Below, in pieces: positions 6,620 to 8,495 of a DNA stretch of 8,495 nucleotides. The position numbers and the translations under genes are program-made. Position 1 is the first letter of the stretch; each line of letters begins with the position of its first letter. The stretch lies in the NCBI GenBank assembly GCA_902513935.1, contig CABXOR010000061.1, positions 1 through 8,495 of the forward strand. The letters run 5' to 3'. The notes below the pieces were generated by a model, which was not told the DNA's origin, did no database searches, and was given only the letters and a program-made list of their open reading frames with translations. This DNA comes from an uncultured SAR324 cluster bacterium (GTDB lineage Bacteria > SAR324 > NAC60-12).

Positions 6620-6885
6620 ACACTTTTTCAGCTATAAGACAGAAAAAATTTCAGAAATGATGCATTAGTAAAAAATCTGATATACACTCCCCAGTACCTA
6701 AATCAGCAATCTGGAAATGAAAAAAGAATAATATAAAGGCTGTTTAGGTGTTGGGTCATTTAGTCCGCAGAGATAAATCATTATAATATTAGTATAGTAG
6801 CTTATGAAAGATTTCCAGCTTCTTTTGAAATGACACGGTTTTGAGACTGATTACAAGTTCATCAGGGATTAAGAAGTCAGTAATT
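6620..6885. other. Intergenic stretch after the SUMF1-fold gene, no gene seen
   Basis: These 266 AT-rich bases show no frame with protein-like content. There is no strong hairpin with a T-run directly after the stop at 6619, so the transcription end is not identified. An inverted repeat (6696-6707 with 6739-6749) lies here. A TATAAT-like run near 6783-6788 has no clear partner. Confidence 0.5.
6696..6749. repeat. Imperfect 11-pair inverted repeat
   Basis: ACCTAAATCAGC (6696-6707) pairs with GCTGTTTAGGT (6739-6749) over eleven base pairs with one bulged T (6703). The enclosed segment is 31 bases. The T-run expected of an intrinsic terminator is missing. Function unknown. Confidence 0.35.
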
Positions 6886-7119
6886 TTAAGATGCAGTTTT
6901 TTTATTTTCAAGCAGCAGTTTCAATTGCCGTTGCAGCTTAAATTTCTCAATCAGTCCAATTTCCTGATATTCGGGTTTTTCGATATGGTAACCAAAAACA
7001 CCATTACCAATCCAAATCTTCACTCCGCTTTTGTGGTGTGCATGAAATTTGTCGAGTTTCCAATCATCAGGATTACGGGCCATGTTGTGTAAAATAACAT
7101 TTAGATTATCTGCTCTCAT
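6886..7119 (-). CDS. Small hypothetical protein (77 residues)
   Basis: I do not recognise the family, but the leftward frame has convincing protein character: charged and hydrophobic residues alternate sensibly, it contains NPDDWKLDKFHAHHKSG and VKIWIGNGVFGYHI, and it ends in a Leu/Lys-rich helix (FKLQRQLKLLLENKK). The opposite-strand frames in the same place read as low-quality sequence. There is no signal peptide or membrane segment, so it is probably cytoplasmic. ATG at 7119 would leave only eight bases to the divergent lipoprotein start. ATG at 7083 (residue 13, MARNPDDW) would leave 44 bases and is an equally reasonable start; neither has a clear ribosome site. It could also be a relic or a chance frame. 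Confidence 0.5.
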   Translation of the reverse strand: MRADNLNVILHNMARNPDDWKLDKFHAHHKSGVKIWIGNGVFGYHIEKPEYQEIGLIEKFKLQRQLKLLLENKKTAS

Positions 7120-7127
7120 CTCAGTTC

Positions 7128-7478
7128 ATGGCTAAAAAAATGTTTAAATATCCGTTAATAGTTTTTGCGCTTGGAGCAATCGTGCTAGCTGGCTGTTCCA
7201 GTCAAAAGGTTTATGTTTACGAAAAACTTCCGGAGACAAACGAATGTCGCCGTTACACAGATTACTGGACAGTCAGCGCCTGCAACCACAAACACCAGAT
7301 CAAGATGAATGAAAAACTAGACAGTGTAATACGGACAACCAACTATCATCTTAGCAGAAAATACAATCAGAGAGATAAATGTAAAGAAAAAAAGTATCGT
7401 TCTGTACCGCAAGGATGCTACATCAGTCATCTTCCATCACGGGCAAACCTTCCTATTTTTGGCAAAACAGAGGACTGA
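7128..7478 (+). CDS. Small cysteine-rich lipoprotein, function unknown
   Basis: The 116-residue product begins with a textbook lipoprotein signal: basic MAKKMFK, a hydrophobic core (residues 9-20) and the lipobox LAGC with the acylated Cys at 23. Serines follow the Cys and there is no Asp at +2, so outer-membrane sorting is expected if Lol rules apply. The mature part is basic and polar and carries just four cysteines, 40/52 and 85/97; both pairs are spaced by exactly eleven residues, which suggests two disulfides in the periplasm. No family is recognised. There is no ribosome site before ATG 7128; ATG 7140 (MFKYPLIVF) would keep the signal peptide and is an alternative. The stop codon lies in the palindrome CTGAAGACTTCAG (7475-7487), too short-looped and without a T-run to be a clear terminator. 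Confidence 0.78.
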   Translation: MAKKMFKYPLIVFALGAIVLAGCSSQKVYVYEKLPETNECRRYTDYWTVSACNHKHQIKMNEKLDSVIRTTNYHLSRKYNQRDKCKEKKYRSVPQGCYISHLPSRANLPIFGKTED

Positions 7479-7531
7479 AGACTTCAGCCATTTCCTGTAA
7501 TGCAAAACGCAGATAATAATATACTTTCATC

Positions 7532-8369
7532 CTACTGTCCAGCTTCAGAATTATGTGAAGCAGATCTTGTGCTGTTTCCAAGGTACAACTTACACTTTTC
7601 AGGTAGTTTTACTGACGGTGATTTTAGGTGCTGAAAAATTAGCTCCCTGAGATGGACAGGTTCTTTTCGTACTAATTGTCCAGAGTTTAACAGGTCTTTT
7701 GCTGCCAAACCACCCCCGCCGTTCCAGTAAAAATTAGTCAACCAAACCGGATACAATTCTTCCTTGTTCAATGCAAAACCTTCCAAACCTTTGAACAAGA
7801 GCCGCGATCCTTTCCTGGATTTGTCCACTTCTGAAGTAAAACCTCCCTGAGCAAGAATTGTACTACTGTGTGCATACTACCCAAACTGTTGCCGTCGATA
7901 GGATTACAGCATAATTTCGATTTGCCTGCCAAACAGTTGCACCTGTACGATTCGATTATCATAAGGCAACCAGCGAAAAAAGAGTTCCCGGCGAAGCGAA
8001 TTCCAAAAGTCACTTTTAGGAAGTTTTTCCAAACCACCATCAAGGCAGCAATGATAAAGCTTTCGGTGCTAATTTTTTAACTGCAGCCAAAGACAAGTCC
8101 GCTCCACAGGTTTAAAATTCTATTTTGTCTGGAAATTATTTAAATAACACTGTTGTTTGCTCCAGTATATATTTTTCTATTTTCAGCTAACGTGGTTCTA
8201 GTTCGTTCAACAATTGAGATTCCGGGGACACCTTTTCTTTCAAATAATCATATACAATTTTAGTGATTTTCCAGTGTCCGGATTGTTCTTCAAAATTCAC
8301 CAAAACCTTACTAAATCCTCCGGTCGCAGTTCCGGGGGCAACTAATGGAGGCAAATGCAGACAAATATT
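7532..8369 (-). pseudogene. Relic of a 5'-nucleotidase-family (UshA/NT5E-like) gene, C-terminal half
   Basis: The leftward sequence retains 5'-nucleotidase C-terminal-domain order across two frames. First frame (8369-8043): GGFSKVLVNFEEQSGHWKIT, then a linker-like stretch and ADLSLAAVKKLAPKALSLL, broken by stops at 8189-8187, 8138-8136 and 8114-8112. After a shift near 8043-8060 the second frame reads DGGLEKLPKSDF, LFFRWLPYDNRIVQVQLFGR (the family's LPFDN and substrate-region strand), FTSEVDKSRKGSRL and ALNKEELYPVWLTNFYWNGG (where intact enzymes have NDFLA.GGDG), ending at TAG 7532. Two further stops lie at 7906-7904 and 7879-7877. Intact enzymes are exported metallophosphatases that dephosphorylate nucleotides. 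The metal-binding N-terminal domain is not visible. The part above about 8115 is the less certain half and could be a different relic. Confidence 0.65.
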
Positions 8370-8495
8370 TCACCCCGCAAGTCAGGGAGGATCAATTTAA
8401 ACCGAAAGAAACCTAAACAGAGCTTAAGAAAAATATTTTCTCAGGCCCTGCCGGACTTGATCGGGTATATAGATATATTAGTTTGTTTTCTAATT
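8370..8495. other. Window edge upstream of the nucleotidase relic, no intact gene
   Basis: No intact frame is seen. A leftward stretch of about 30 codons in another frame (roughly 8440-8349, including RFKLILPDLRGEIFVC) has some protein character and runs up to the relic. It may be a further frameshifted piece of the same gene. Confidence 0.3.

Noticed and set aside
22..6962. Shared 11-mer CAGTCCAATTT near positions 22 and 6952
   Set aside because: A match of this length is plausible by chance in an 8.5 kb AT-rich window, and the flanks do not agree.
6841..7092. Rightward open frame of 83 codons
   Set aside because: It is rich in Phe, Ile and Ser without motif structure; the leftward frame at the same place is far more protein-like.
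7471..7489. Terminator at the end of the lipoprotein gene
   Set aside because: The palindrome CTGAAG-A-CTTCAG has a one-base loop and no T-run follows, so it is unlikely to act as an intrinsic terminator.
7768..8080. Other open frames on both strands over the nucleotidase relic
   Set aside because: Both the 91-codon leftward frame and the 70-codon rightward frame lack recognisable motifs, while the third leftward frame carries the 5'-nucleotidase landmarks.

Overview
The window looks like a chromosomal piece of a Gram-negative bacterium. It encodes a Kdo transferase for lipid A/LPS assembly and a lipoprotein with a classical lipobox, and Shine-Dalgarno sites are present before several genes. 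Base composition is AT-rich (roughly 40% G+C by eye) and the standard bacterial code is used, with TAA and TGA ending the intact genes. The mix of genes would fit a deltaproteobacterial or SAR324-like lineage, but that placement is a guess. No rRNA, tRNA, CRISPR array, insertion sequence or phage gene was found.

Layout. (1) Positions 1-558: a leftward pair, a CysO/MoaD-type sulfur-carrier protein followed by the N-terminal part of its likely E1-like adenylyltransferase (MoeB/ThiF family), cut by the window edge. (2) Positions 508-1304: a shared upstream region with a perfect inverted repeat, then a rightward XRE-cupin regulator that is well placed to control the sulfur pair and itself. (3) Positions 1429-2160: a decayed comF (phosphoribosyltransferase-like competence protein) with three in-frame stops. 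(4) Positions 2234-4875: a leftward two-gene operon with a 4-base start/stop overlap, in which a TerB-like plus LETM1-like protein is translated ahead of waaA. (5) Positions 5186-6619: a rightward membrane-anchored SUMF1/FGE-fold protein. (6) Positions 6620-7478: a possible small leftward protein, head to head with a small cysteine-rich lipoprotein. (7) Positions 7532-8369: the relic of a 5'-nucleotidase-family gene, spread over two frames with at least five stops.

How it fits together. The left end is a small sulfur-transfer module: carrier, activating enzyme and probable regulator. Its carrier has one residue after the diglycine, which implies proteolytic maturation. The middle ties an LPS-core enzyme to an uncharacterised TerB/LETM1-like protein by probable translational coupling. 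The right half carries several exported or envelope proteins and lies beside decaying sequence. Two independent pseudogenes in 8.5 kb suggest a genome, or at least a region, undergoing gene loss. The most interesting unexplained elements are the TerB-LETM1/waaA pair, the GGR-ending carrier, and the SUMF1-fold protein with an unrecognised N-terminal half.
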